Shown here one piece after another: positions 44,322 to 54,081 of a stretch of 64,000 nucleotides of DNA; position 1 is the first letter of the stretch; the number at the start of each line of letters is the position of its first letter. The notes under the pieces are model-generated. The model saw only the letters and a list, made by a program, of their open reading frames with translations. It had not been told where the DNA came from and did no database searches. The DNA comes from G963667675 sp965249215 (lineage in GTDB: Bacteria; Chloroflexota; Dehalococcoidia; Lucifugimonadales; UBA3495). A program made the translations under genes and the position numbers. The stretch is from the NCBI GenBank assembly GCA_965249215.1, contig CBDFLN010000002.1, positions 620,001 to 684,000 of the forward strand, written 5' to 3'.

Positions 44322-45659
44322 TCAACGTCGGCCGGCGAGACGCCCAGGCGGTTCCCCCAATCCCAGAAAGAGAAACGCCCCAAAAAGGCAGACCGCGGCG
44401 ATGACCAAGAAAGGAAAGTCATAGTCCCCGGTGGCGTCCCTCATGAATCCGGCAAACAGCGGCCCAGTGAACAGGAAGATATTCATCGGCACCATCGACA
44501 TCCCGGAAATCGCCGCGTACGCCTCGGGCCTGAAATAATGGCCTCGCAACGCCACCATCACCGGGGCCCGCAGCCCCGCTGCCACTCCCAGCAGCACTGC
44601 AAACAGGTACAGGGTCAACTCGTTGTGGGCCAGCACCAGCACCACCGCCACCGACGACATCAGCAACGTGCACCCGAAGGCCATCAACCTGATAGGCACC
44701 CTGTCTCCCAGGTAGCCCCCCAACAGGATGAACACCGCGTTTACGCCTGTGTGTGTTGCCACCACCGTGCTTATCGCCTGGAGTGAGAATCCACGGTCGT
44801 CCAATATCAGCCCCAAGTGCACGAATATGCTGACGTTCACAACCGCTGAGCAAGCGTGGCCGATGCTGATCAACCAGAAGGTACGGGTCCTGATTGCCTC
44901 CCGCCAGCTGTACGCTGTCCTTGCTGTTCTCGCCGAACTTCCGGCCGTTCTTGTGGCCGGTCGCGCCTGGGTTATAGGCAAGTCCCCGTCGGGTCCCAAC
45001 CCCATGTCCCCGGGCCGGTTCCTCAACATGCTGGACAGCGGAAAGGCCAGGGCTATAGTCAAGAACCCTAGTAACATCGCGCTGTTCCTCCAGCCGAACC
45101 GCTCCGAGACCGCCGGGTCGCTCCCTCCTATGGCCCACGCCAGCAGCACCGGCGATGCTATAGCGCCAAGAGCGGCCCCTTCCAACACGAACGACATGGC
45201 CCTGGCTTTGTGACGCACGAACCAGTGGTTCACCAGCGTCATTATCGGCAGCCAAGTGCACAGGGCCGTCCCCATGCTCATCAGGAAGAAGGTCGCATAC
45301 AGTTGCCACAATTCCTGTATCCGGCTGAATAGCACCATGGCGGACCCAAGCATGATCATCCCGAAGAACACCACCCGCCGCGTCCCCAGCCTTTGGATTA
45401 ACAACCCTTCCAGCGGGCCTAAAAGTCCCCCCTCCATCCTCGTCACGGCAAAGGCCCACGACAGTTGGACCGTTGTCCAGCCGAACTGGTTCCTCAGCAC
45501 CGGGCTCCACACCGGCAGTCCGCCCCACATCGGCGCCGACCCCAGCGCCAGGATTAGCGCGCCAAGTCCCACCATGACCCAGCCGAAATACACCCCTCTG
45601 GCCCGCCGGACAGCGTCTGGAAGGCCGGAGGCCAGAGCCCATAGACCGGCGGCCTTCAT
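44322..45659 (-). CDS. MFS transporter, array member 2
   Basis: A 445-residue, twelve-segment MFS protein, closest by eye to member 1 (WTTVQLSWAFAVTRMEGG, GPLEGLLIQRLGTRRVVF, both near-identical). It has RNRPGDMGLGPDGD at the linker and GLILDDRGFSL. 142 bp separate it from member 1. Pairwise similarity of 1 and 2 points to a local duplication. Confidence 0.9.
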   Translation of the reverse strand: MKAAGLWALASGLPDAVRRARGVYFGWVMVGLGALILALGSAPMWGGLPVWSPVLRNQFGWTTVQLSWAFAVTRMEGGLLGPLEGLLIQRLGTRRVVFFGMIMLGSAMVLFSRIQELWQLYATFFLMSMGTALCTWLPIMTLVNHWFVRHKARAMSFVLEGAALGAIASPVLLAWAIGGSDPAVSERFGWRNSAMLLGFLTIALAFPLSSMLRNRPGDMGLGPDGDLPITQARPATRTAGSSARTARTAYSWREAIRTRTFWLISIGHACSAVVNVSIFVHLGLILDDRGFSLQAISTVVATHTGVNAVFILLGGYLGDRVPIRLMAFGCTLLMSSVAVVLVLAHNELTLYLFAVLLGVAAGLRAPVMVALRGHYFRPEAYAAISGMSMVPMNIFLFTGPLFAGFMRDATGDYDFPFLVIAAVCLFGAFLFLGLGEPPGRLAGRR

Positions 45660-45779
45660 ATAGCTTGGGCCCTAACGCGCATGGTGGCATCCAATTTCGA
45701 CTGAGTGGGAAGTTGCCGGCCTGAGGCTGGGAGCATGACCATACGGTATGGAGCTATACCGCCCGAGGAAGCGCGTCAA

Positions 45780-47060
45780 TTAGGACCTCGCATTCGTCCG
45801 GGCGAACTCTGTGGGAGGCTTTCCCATCAGCAAGAACAGGCAAGAGCCGAAGAAGGAAAATCCCGCCACGCCCAGGAACGGCAAGTCCCACCTCCCGGTT
45901 GCGTCCCGCATGATCCCGGCAAAGACTGGCGCGGCGAACAGCAAAATGCTCATCGGCACCAGGGAAATGCTCATGATGGCGGCATAGGCCTTACGCCCGA
46001 AGTAGACGCCCCGTACTGAAAACCCGACCGGCATTCGCGCACCGCTCCCCACTCCCATCATCACCGCGAAGAGCATCAGCATCCACATGCTGTCGGCCAG
46101 CGCCAGCACCACCAGGGATGCCGACTGAAGAGTAGAGAACCCGAAGGCCGTCAGTCTTATCGGCAACCTGTCGCCGGCATAGCCGCCCAGCAGAACGAAC
46201 ACGGCGCTCACCGCGGTATAGACCGCTATCACCGCGCTGATGGCCCCAAGCGAAAACCCCCGGTCGTCCAGCGCCAGACCCAAGTGGACGAATGCCGTGA
46301 CGATTGCAGTGGCTGAAGCGGCGTGGCCAATACTCATACACCAGAACGTCGTGGTCTTGACGGCTTCCTGCCATGTATATCCTTCCACCTCGCTTCCCAG
46401 ATGCGCAATGCCCGCGTCTACTTGTGGCGCCTCGTCCGCCGGCGCCGCGTCGCCGTCAGGATGGAGACCCAAGTCCTCCGGTCGGTTGCGCACCAGCCGG
46501 GACAGAGGGATAGCTAAGACCAGGCACAAGATGCCAACGAACAGGGCCGTGGTCCGCCAACCGTACCGTTCAGATTCCGCTGGGTCTGAACCTCCGATGG
46601 CCCAGGCCAATAGCAACGGTGCGGCGATTCCCCCGAGGGCAAACCCCTCCATACCCAGGGACATGGCCCTGGACTTGTTCCGTACAAACCAGTAGTTTAA
46701 TGCCGTCATCACGGGGAGCCAGGTGCCCAAGCTCGAACCCAAGCTCATGATGCAAAACGCGGCATAAAACTGCCACAGCTCCTGGATTCGACTGAAAAGC
46801 ACGAAGCCCAACCCCAGCACGACCATCCCAATCAACACCATGCGCCGGGGCCCCAGCTTTTCCGTCAGAAACCCTGCCACAGGGCCGAGAAACCCCTCCT
46901 GGACCTGTGTGATGGCATAGGCCCCTGACATTTGAGTTGCGCTCCAGCTGAAAGCGTTCCTCAGCACAGGGTTCCATACCGGCAAACCGTAGAAGACGGG
47001 TGCAGACCCGAGGGCTATGATCAGCGCTCCGAGGGCCGCTATGAACCAGCCGTAAAACAT
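45780..47060 (-). CDS. MFS transporter, array member 3
   Basis: A 426-residue MFS protein starting MFYGWFIAALGALIIALGS. It has VQEGFLGPVAGFLTEKLGPRR, RNRPEDLGLHPDGD and GLALDDRGFSL. It starts only 3 bp after the stop of member 4, so those two are certainly co-transcribed. It is closest by eye to member 4. Confidence 0.9.
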   Translation of the reverse strand: MFYGWFIAALGALIIALGSAPVFYGLPVWNPVLRNAFSWSATQMSGAYAITQVQEGFLGPVAGFLTEKLGPRRMVLIGMVVLGLGFVLFSRIQELWQFYAAFCIMSLGSSLGTWLPVMTALNYWFVRNKSRAMSLGMEGFALGGIAAPLLLAWAIGGSDPAESERYGWRTTALFVGILCLVLAIPLSRLVRNRPEDLGLHPDGDAAPADEAPQVDAGIAHLGSEVEGYTWQEAVKTTTFWCMSIGHAASATAIVTAFVHLGLALDDRGFSLGAISAVIAVYTAVSAVFVLLGGYAGDRLPIRLTAFGFSTLQSASLVVLALADSMWMLMLFAVMMGVGSGARMPVGFSVRGVYFGRKAYAAIMSISLVPMSILLFAAPVFAGIMRDATGRWDLPFLGVAGFSFFGSCLFLLMGKPPTEFARTNARS

Positions 47061-47063
47061 CCC

Positions 47064-48371
47064 TTACGCCCGGTGGGCCGCCCCGGTTAAACCGGTCAGG
47101 GCCCCGCGTCCAAAGTGTTTGGGCGGGTCTCCCAGCAGCAGGTACAGAAGGCAGCCACAGAAGGAGAACGCTGCCACGGCTAAGAGAGGTTTGTCGTAGC
47201 TCCCGGTGATGTCCCGCATAACCCCAACCAAGATGGGTACGATGATAAAGAAAATGCTCACCGGCACCAGGGATAAGCTGGTGATGGCGGCGAAGGCCCT
47301 GCGCCCAAAGTACACGCCTCGCACTGAAAACACCAGCGGCATCCGGGATCCTGTCCCCAGACCCAACATCACTGCAAATAAAAAGACCACCCACGTACCT
47401 GGGACCAGCACCAGGACAAGCAGGGCCGCCGGTTCCATCACAGAGAATCCGAAGTACGCCAACCTGATGGGCATCCTGTCACCGATGTAGCCTCCTACGA
47501 GAATGAATACCGCGTTCGTTCCCGTAAAAACCGCTAGCACCGCGCTTATCGCTCCCAGGGAGAAGCCCCGGTCGTCCAGCATCAATCCCAGGTGGACCAG
47601 TATCGTCACCATCGCGGTGGACGAAGCGGCGTGGCCTATGCTGATAAACCAAAAGGCGCGGGTCCTGATTGCCTCCCTCCAAGTAAGTCCTCCTGCAGCT
47701 TCAGTAACCGAAGCATCCATTGCGCTTTCGGCCTGGGGAGCGGCGGCTGTCGGCGCCGGGTCGCCGTCGGGCCTCAAGCCCAGGTCTTCCGGCCGGTTGC
47801 GCACCAGCCGGGACAGGGGAACAGCCAAGACCAGGCACACGGCGCCAATGAATAGGGCCGTGGCGCTCCAACCAAACCGTTCCGACACGTCAGGGTCGAC
47901 CCCGCCGATGGCCCACGCCAGCAACAACGGCAAGATTACTCCCCCAACCCCCTCACCCTCCATAGCTATCGCCATCGCCCTGGACTTGTGCCGCGCGAAC
48001 CAGTGGTTCAGAACGGTCATTACCGGCAGCCAGCTGCTCAGGCTCGCCCCCATGGCCATAATGAAGAAAGCAAGATACAGCTGCCATAGTTCCTGGATTT
48101 GGCTGAATAGCAGGAAGCCCAGCCCCAGGATCGTCATTCCTATCAACACCATTCGCCGGGCCCCTAACTTTTCTACCAGAAGCCCCGCCACTGGACCCAT
48201 AACCCCTTCTTGGACCTGGGTTATGGCAAAAGCCCCGGCCATCTGGCCGGCGGTCCATCCGAAGACGTTCCTCAATACCGGGTTCCATATCGACAGCCCG
48301 TAATACAGGGGGGCTGCGCCCATGGCTATGATCAGCGACCCAAGGGCCGCCATTAGCCATCCATAGAACAT
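47064..48371 (-). CDS. MFS transporter, array member 4
   Basis: A 435-residue MFS protein with VQEGVMGPVAGLLVEKLGARR, RNRPEDLGLRPDGD and GLMLDDRGFSL. It shares the start MFYGW..AALG with member 3. A Pro/Ala/Glu-rich linker follows the RPED motif. Confidence 0.9.
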   Translation of the reverse strand: MFYGWLMAALGSLIIAMGAAPLYYGLSIWNPVLRNVFGWTAGQMAGAFAITQVQEGVMGPVAGLLVEKLGARRMVLIGMTILGLGFLLFSQIQELWQLYLAFFIMAMGASLSSWLPVMTVLNHWFARHKSRAMAIAMEGEGVGGVILPLLLAWAIGGVDPDVSERFGWSATALFIGAVCLVLAVPLSRLVRNRPEDLGLRPDGDPAPTAAAPQAESAMDASVTEAAGGLTWREAIRTRAFWFISIGHAASSTAMVTILVHLGLMLDDRGFSLGAISAVLAVFTGTNAVFILVGGYIGDRMPIRLAYFGFSVMEPAALLVLVLVPGTWVVFLFAVMLGLGTGSRMPLVFSVRGVYFGRRAFAAITSLSLVPVSIFFIIVPILVGVMRDITGSYDKPLLAVAAFSFCGCLLYLLLGDPPKHFGRGALTGLTGAAHRA

Positions 48372-48458
48372 CCCTCGAGCTAGAATGGTATCGCCCGTCC
48401 CTGGGGCAGGCTAGCTGCCCGAAGTGTCAGCATGCAGCATAACCCGCGATCCCCCGAT

Positions 48459-49766
48459 TTAACCCGTCTTCGACCTCAGCAAACGCCGTCCCGGCGGCTT
48501 GGTCGGCTCCCCCATCATCAGCAACGCCAACCCTCCAACCAGGGAAACCGCCGCAATACCCAGGAATGCCGCGTCATAATTCCCCGTCCGGTCCCTTACT
48601 ACTCCTGCCACCACCGGCCCCACCACCATCAGGGCGCTCGTCGGCAATACCGAGATACCGGTGATGGCCGCGAACGCCTTCCGACCGAAGTACCTGCCTC
48701 TCATCGACGTCATGATGGCGAATCGCCCGCCCGTGCCTATGCCGAACAACACTGCAAACACGAACACCATCCCGGACCCCGGCGCCAGCACCAACACCAC
48801 CACGGACAGCGTCAGCACTGTCGAGAACGAGAACGCCACCGTCCTGATCGAAAACTTGTCGCCAAGGTACCCGCCCACGGGCAGGAACACCGCCGTCAGG
48901 CTCGTAAACACCGCCACCACCACACCTATCGACTCAATGGAGAATCCCCGGTCGTCCAGCAGCAGCCCCAAGTGCACGTACGTCGTGCCCAAAGTCACCG
49001 TCGTCGTCGCGTGCCCGGTGGCCATCAACCAGAAAGTCCTAGTCCTGATCGCCTCTTGCCATGTATATCCCTCTTCGTCCCGGGCCGTCGGAGGATCGCC
49101 GCTCTCCCCCTGGGCCCTGGCGCTTGGGGGCGAAGCATCGCCGTCGGGCAGCAGGCCCATGTCCTCCGGCCGGTTCCGCACCAGGCGCGACAAGGGGACC
49201 GCCAACGCCAGACATACAAACCCGATGAATAATGCCGCCGCCCGCCACCCGAACCGTTCCGACTCGTGCGGGTCAGCGCCCCCAATCGCCCACGCCAGCA
49301 ATAATGGCACGAAGATGCTCGACACCGAAAACCCTTCCTGAGCCAATGCCATAGCCATCGTCTTGCGCCGGATGAACCAGCTATTCAACACCGTCATCAT
49401 CGGCAGCCAGCTGCTCATGGTCGACCCCAGGCTCATCACCATGAACACCACGTACAGGTGCCAAAGCTCCTGTATCTGGCTGAACAATATGAAGCCGGCG
49501 CCCAGGACCAGCAGCCCAAAGAACACCATGCGGCGGGGCCCCAGCTTGTCCACTATGATGCCCAGCATCGGCGCCATCGACCCCTCCTGCACCTGCGTCA
49601 GGGAAAAGGCCCACGACATCTGCCCTGCAGTCCAACCGAAGCCGTTCCTCAACACCGGGTTCCACACCGGCAGGCCGCTCCACAGAGGCGCAACCCCGAC
49701 GGCCATCAGCAGCGCGCCCACCGCCACCATGAACCAGCCGTAGAACATCCCTCGCACCGGGCGCAT
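48459..49766 (-). CDS. MFS transporter, array member 5
   Basis: A 435-residue MFS protein beginning MRPVRGMFYGWFMVAVGA, with VQEGSMAPMLGIIVDKLGPRR, RNRPEDMGLLPDGD and GLLLDDRGFSI. It is somewhat more diverged than members 1-4, with an acidic linker containing GDPPTARDEEG. Confidence 0.9.
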   Translation of the reverse strand: MRPVRGMFYGWFMVAVGALLMAVGVAPLWSGLPVWNPVLRNGFGWTAGQMSWAFSLTQVQEGSMAPMLGIIVDKLGPRRMVFFGLLVLGAGFILFSQIQELWHLYVVFMVMSLGSTMSSWLPMMTVLNSWFIRRKTMAMALAQEGFSVSSIFVPLLLAWAIGGADPHESERFGWRAAALFIGFVCLALAVPLSRLVRNRPEDMGLLPDGDASPPSARAQGESGDPPTARDEEGYTWQEAIRTRTFWLMATGHATTTVTLGTTYVHLGLLLDDRGFSIESIGVVVAVFTSLTAVFLPVGGYLGDKFSIRTVAFSFSTVLTLSVVVLVLAPGSGMVFVFAVLFGIGTGGRFAIMTSMRGRYFGRKAFAAITGISVLPTSALMVVGPVVAGVVRDRTGNYDAAFLGIAAVSLVGGLALLMMGEPTKPPGRRLLRSKTG

Positions 49767-49924
49767 CGCCTACAGAATTCCTCCCATCGCCGTCAGAATC
49801 AGGCCCCCTGCCTATGTCACCAAGCCTGTGGCTGTCATTACCGGCTGCCCCTGCAATTCATCTCGGCTACGCGCACCCGACCAAATTGTTGTTCGTAAAT
49901 CCACCGTAACCCGCTCCCGGCCGC

Positions 49925-51226
49925 CTAGTAGGCCGCCTGCCCGCCCCCACCTTTCGGGGCAGGCTCGCCGGGAGGTCTCCCCAGGAACAGGAACAAACAC
50001 GAGCCGGCGAACGACAACGCGGCTATGGCCAGAAAGGCCAGGTCGTAGCTCCCCCTGGCGTCCCTCATTAACCCGGAAAAGACCGGCGCGCCAAACAGTA
50101 GAAGATTCATCGGCCCGATAGATATGCCGGTGATGGCTGCGAAAGCCTTACGTCCAAAGTAGACCCCTCTGAGCGCCATCATCATCGACGTGCGTCCCCC
50201 GAAGCCAATGCCGTACAGCACCGCAAAGACAAGCATCAACTCGGTATTGTGGCCCATCACCGCCACCACCAATGCCACCGATTGTAGAGCTGAGAACCAG
50301 AAGGCTACTATCCTCGCGGGTAGCCTGTCGCCAAGATAACCCCCAACGGGCATGGACACTGCGGCGACCGCCGTATAAACGGCCAGCACCGCGCTTATGG
50401 TCCCCAGCGAGAATCCGCGGTCGTCCAGCATCAACCCCAGGTGGGCCGCTATCGTAACGACGATGGTCGCCGAGAACCCGTGGCCAAAGGTGATTAACCA
50501 GAAGGCTCTGGTCCTGATTGCCTGCTGCCAGGTGTAACCTTCCTCCTTCGCCTCCGATCTCGCGCCGCCGGACCTTACAGGAGATTCCGCTACTCCGGAC
50601 GGCGGGTCTCCGTCGGGCAGTTGACCCATGTCCGCCGGCCGGTTCCGTACGAGACAGGATAGCGGCGCCGCTGACACCAGGCACAAAACGCCGATAAAGA
50701 GCGCTGAAGTCCTCCAGCCAAAGTTTTCCGATACGCTCGGGTCTGTTCCGCCGATGGCCCAGGCCAGCAGCAAGGGCAGCGCGACGCCCCCCACTGCATA
50801 CCCTTCCATCGCCAACCCCATAGCTATGCCCCTGCGCCGGATGAACCAGTTGTTCACCGCGGCCATAATGGGCAGCCACGTGCCCATGCTGACGCCCATG
50901 GCCATTATCAAAAAGACCACGTACAACTGCCATAGCTCTCCAATCTGGCTGAAAAGCGCAAAGCCCAATCCCAGCACCGTAAACCCGATGAGCACCATGC
51001 GCCGGGTGCCCAGCTTGTCTACCATGGCGCCTATCAAAGGGCCCAGCAACCCGCCTTCGAACTGCGTCAGAGAATAGGCCCAGGACATCTGGCCTGCAGT
51101 CCAGCCGAACGAATTCCGCAACACCGGGGTCCAGATCGGCAGGCCGTTGAAAAGGGGCACCCCGCCCATGGCCAGGACCAATGCCCCGAAGCCCACCACA
51201 AACCAGCCGTAGAATTTCCCCCGCAC
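49925..51226 (-). CDS. MFS transporter, array member 6, start disturbed by IS5
   Basis: A 433-residue MFS protein with GGLLGPLIGAMVDKLGTRR, RNRPADMGQLPDGD and GLMLDDRGFSL. The probable native start is GTG 51226 (MRGKFYGWFVVG), matching its paralogues. An IS5-family element begins 5 bp upstream, and the native Shine-Dalgarno AAGGGGAG now lies on the far side of it (52109-52116). An in-frame TTG at 51244 inside the IS end could start a longer product but has no ribosome-binding site. Translation is probably reduced or lost. Confidence 0.87.
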   Translation of the reverse strand: MRGKFYGWFVVGFGALVLAMGGVPLFNGLPIWTPVLRNSFGWTAGQMSWAYSLTQFEGGLLGPLIGAMVDKLGTRRMVLIGFTVLGLGFALFSQIGELWQLYVVFLIMAMGVSMGTWLPIMAAVNNWFIRRRGIAMGLAMEGYAVGGVALPLLLAWAIGGTDPSVSENFGWRTSALFIGVLCLVSAAPLSCLVRNRPADMGQLPDGDPPSGVAESPVRSGGARSEAKEEGYTWQQAIRTRAFWLITFGHGFSATIVVTIAAHLGLMLDDRGFSLGTISAVLAVYTAVAAVSMPVGGYLGDRLPARIVAFWFSALQSVALVVAVMGHNTELMLVFAVLYGIGFGGRTSMMMALRGVYFGRKAFAAITGISIGPMNLLLFGAPVFSGLMRDARGSYDLAFLAIAALSFAGSCLFLFLGRPPGEPAPKGGGGQAAY

Positions 51227-51230
51227 TCTA

Positions 51231-52104
51231 GGGCGAATCGACAATTGCTAGCCCCAGATGACTGAGGAGACCAGATACAGGGCCGACAGGAGGTAGAGAC
51301 TTCTGCGGTCGTATCTGGTTGCGATTCGCCTCCACTGTTTCAATTTGTTGAAGGCTCGTTCAATCAGGTTCCTTTGCTTATAGAGTTCCCGGTCGTATTC
51401 CCAAGGTTCTCTCCGGTTTGACTTGGGCGGTATGACCGCCTCGGCTCCCGAAGCCCTGACGAAGTCCAGCAAGCGGTTGCTCTCATACCCCTTGTCAGCG
51501 ATGACAGCTCCGGCCTTGAGGCCGGTCAGCAGGGGTATGGCTTGAGAAACGTCCGCCTTCTGACCGCCGGTGAGAGAGAAGCGCACCGGCCGGCCCTGAG
51601 CATCGACCACAAGATGAATCTTGGTGCTCAGTCCACCCCGGGAGCGGCCCAGAGCCTCACTTTGGCCCCCCCTTTCCCGCAGACTGCCTGCTGGTGGGCC
51701 CGGACTATGGTGGAATCAATCATCACGTATCTGTTGTCCGGGTCATCCAGCAACACCTGGAAGATTTTCTCCCAGATTCCGGTCTTGGCCCAGCGGGTGA
51801 ATCGCTTGTGGACGCTTTTCCAGTTGCCGTGCCCAGGGGGCAGGTCTTTCCAATGGGCTCCACTGCGCAGCACCCACAAGACGCCGTTTACGAATTTCCG
51901 GTTGTCCTTGGCCGTAACGCCAACCCAGCCGGGACGCCCGGGCAAAGAGCCTTCTATCCGGCGCCACTGAGCAGCGCTCAACTCGCAACGTTCCACGCAA
52001 ATCCCCTCCACCGCACGTCACTTCTCAGGGTTACACTCTATCCTCCTCTAGTAAGCTCCTGCCCTATTTCCTCAGCCGAGTTTCACCCAATTGTCGATTC
52101 GCCC
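51231..52104 (-). mobile_element. IS5-family element (IS427-like) in the MFS array
   Basis: Perfect ends GGGCGAATCGACAATTG at 51231 and, inverted, ending at 52104, with TA on both outer sides (51229-51230 and 52105-52106), the target duplication. It is 874 bp long and inserted between the Shine-Dalgarno and start codon of MFS member 6. Confidence 0.93.
51248..52011 (-). CDS. IS5-family transposase in two frames
   Basis: The upstream frame (52011-51628) gives the N-terminal DUF4096-like part (LSAAQWRRIEGSLPGRPG, GVLWVLRSGAHWKDLPP) and the first Asp (YVMIDSTIVRAHQ). The downstream frame (to 51248) gives VIADKGYESN and YKQRNLIERAFNKLKQWRRI with the last Asp and Glu. A -1 shift on a run of seven G (minus strand, about 51665-51672) joins them, as is usual for the two-ORF IS427 group. 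Confidence 0.9.
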
Positions 52105-52108
52105 TAAT

Positions 52109-52116
52109 CTCCCCTT
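52109..52116 (-). promoter_or_regulatory. Displaced Shine-Dalgarno of MFS member 6
   Basis: On the minus strand AAGGGGAG; removing the IS and one TA places it six bases before GTG 51226. It now lies 875 bp further upstream. Confidence 0.7.
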
Positions 52117-52355
52117 CTACTCCGGCGGGTCGCGGCCGCGAGCGTAGGCCCATGCGCTGGGGTAAGCACTTCGCCGCCTGTCACTGTGAGGAAGCCGTCA
52201 CATTCATCAATGTTGCATTTCGGCGCCAGGGCGGCAACTATCCAGCCCGCCCTCGACCCCTTTGGGTACGCCAGCCCGGGCCGACGCTTAACTCATCCCT
52301 GTTGCGACCTGGCTCCGTGAGTCCGACCATGAAGCATCATACACGACCGCACCAC
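52117..52355. other. Spacer between array members 6 and 7
   Basis: 239 bp without a supported gene. There is no obvious terminator, so members 7 to 1 could once have been one transcript. Confidence 0.5.
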
Positions 52356-53669
52356 CTATTCTCCTCTCGCCGGACTCGCCGGTATTTGCCCTTTGTGGGG
52401 CACCTGCTCTCCCAACAGCAGGAACAGGCATGTGCACGACAGAGCGAACGCACCAATGGTCAGGAACGCAACGTCGTAATTCCCGGTGACGCCCCGCATC
52501 AGTCCCGCGTAGACCGGGGCGACAAACCACATTATGGTCGTAGGCACCCCGGACAGGCCAAGTATGGCGCCGAAAGCTCTGCGCCCGAAGTAGATGCCCC
52601 GTAAGGCAGTAGACACCGACGAGCGGCCCCCGCCGCCCATTCCCAACAACACGACGACGAGAAAGACCATCTCGGTACTGCGGACCAGCACCAGCGCCAT
52701 CACCGCCGCCGATTGCAGGGCATTGGCCCCAAATGCCACCAGCCTTATGGGAAATCTGTCGGCAAGGCCGCCTCCAATGAGAATAGATACCGAGGCCACC
52801 GCTGGATAGACCGCGGCGGCGGCGCTAATGGTCTTTAGTGAGAAACCCCGGTCATCCAGCATTAGCCCCAGGTGGACGATTACCGTGCAAAGGACCACGG
52901 ACGAGCCTCCCAGTCCCAAGCTCATCACCCAGAACGCTTTGGTCCTGACTGCTTCCTGCCAGGTATAACCCTCCACACCGCCTGCCGTGCGAGCAACGGC
53001 AGCCTCCGCTGGGGCCGGCGTGACTGGGGACGGCGTATTTGATAGGGCCTGGTCGCCGTCGGGCAGCAAGCCCAGGTCTTCCGGGCGGTTGCGCACCAGG
53101 CTGGACAGTGGAATCGCCAGGGCTATACAAATTACTCCAATGAAAAACGCTGTGTTCCTCCAACCGTAGCGCTCCGAGATATCCGGGTCGCTCCCTCCAA
53201 TGGCCCAGGCCAGCAACAACGGCGCCACAACGCCTCCCAGGGCAAATCCTTCCATGACCAAGGACATTGCCAGGGCTTTCCGTCTGCTGAACCAGTGGTT
53301 CACCACGGTCATCATGGGAAGCCAGGTGCTGATGGTCGCTCCCACGCTCATGATGAGGAACACGGCGTAGAGGTGCCAAAGCTCCTGTATCCGGCTGAAC
53401 AACATGAAGCCGCAACCCAGCACAATCAGTCCGATCAGCACCATGCGCCGGGGCCCCAGCTTATCTATCAACAACCCAAGCAGGGGCGCATAAACCCCTT
53501 CGATCTGCATGATGGCAAATGCACCGGACATTTGAAAGGCCGACCAGCCAAAGGCATGCCGGAGCACGGGATTCCATACCGGCAAGCCGTACAAGAGGGG
53601 AGCGGAACCCAGGGCCATGAGGAGTGCGCCCAGGGCCACCATGAACCAGCCGTAGAATATGCGTCGCAT
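52356..53669 (-). CDS. MFS transporter, array member 7
   Basis: A 437-residue MFS protein starting MRRIFYGWFMVALGALLMALG, with GVYAPLLGLLIDKLGPRR, RNRPEDLGLLPDGD and GLMLDDRGFSL. It is first in transcription order, and the promoter region for the array is expected at 53670-54081. ATG 53669 agrees with its paralogues. Confidence 0.9.
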   Translation of the reverse strand: MRRIFYGWFMVALGALLMALGSAPLLYGLPVWNPVLRHAFGWSAFQMSGAFAIMQIEGVYAPLLGLLIDKLGPRRMVLIGLIVLGCGFMLFSRIQELWHLYAVFLIMSVGATISTWLPMMTVVNHWFSRRKALAMSLVMEGFALGGVVAPLLLAWAIGGSDPDISERYGWRNTAFFIGVICIALAIPLSSLVRNRPEDLGLLPDGDQALSNTPSPVTPAPAEAAVARTAGGVEGYTWQEAVRTKAFWVMSLGLGGSSVVLCTVIVHLGLMLDDRGFSLKTISAAAAVYPAVASVSILIGGGLADRFPIRLVAFGANALQSAAVMALVLVRSTEMVFLVVVLLGMGGGGRSSVSTALRGIYFGRRAFGAILGLSGVPTTIMWFVAPVYAGLMRGVTGNYDVAFLTIGAFALSCTCLFLLLGEQVPHKGQIPASPARGE

Positions 53670-54081
53670 TCGTGGCAGCTACTTCGCGGGCGGCGGCCAA
53701 GGCCGCGATGCCAACACGGAGGCGGGCATCTCCAGAACGCTCGATGTCATGATGCGGACGCTTGGCCTCTAGTGCAGTTAACCTGTAGTTGATCGGTCCC
53801 GCCCGGTCGGCCGTCGCTGGCCGCGGCTGCCCGGAGGACCCATTTTCTGAAGCCCAGGGACTTACCCGGCTACGGGCATTGCCATCTTAACAGAGATTCC
53901 TCCAGCCGACCTTTGATAGAAGTCGGCAAGATACTCTCCTCGGTGAATAGACGCCATTAGCCGGCGCGCCGGTCTATGTCTCCCCTTGCTACGCACACTA
54001 TCTAAATGCAGTTCATGCCGCTACAATGAGACCCGACCTGAATCAGCCGCCGCAAGTCTAATTTGAAAAGCTCGGAATAGT
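53670..54081. other. Divergent intergenic region upstream of the MFS array
   Basis: 412 bp between array member 7 (minus) and the membrane-fusion gene (plus). It should hold both promoters. I see no clear consensus pair and no operator-like palindrome that I would defend, and no gene. Confidence 0.5.
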
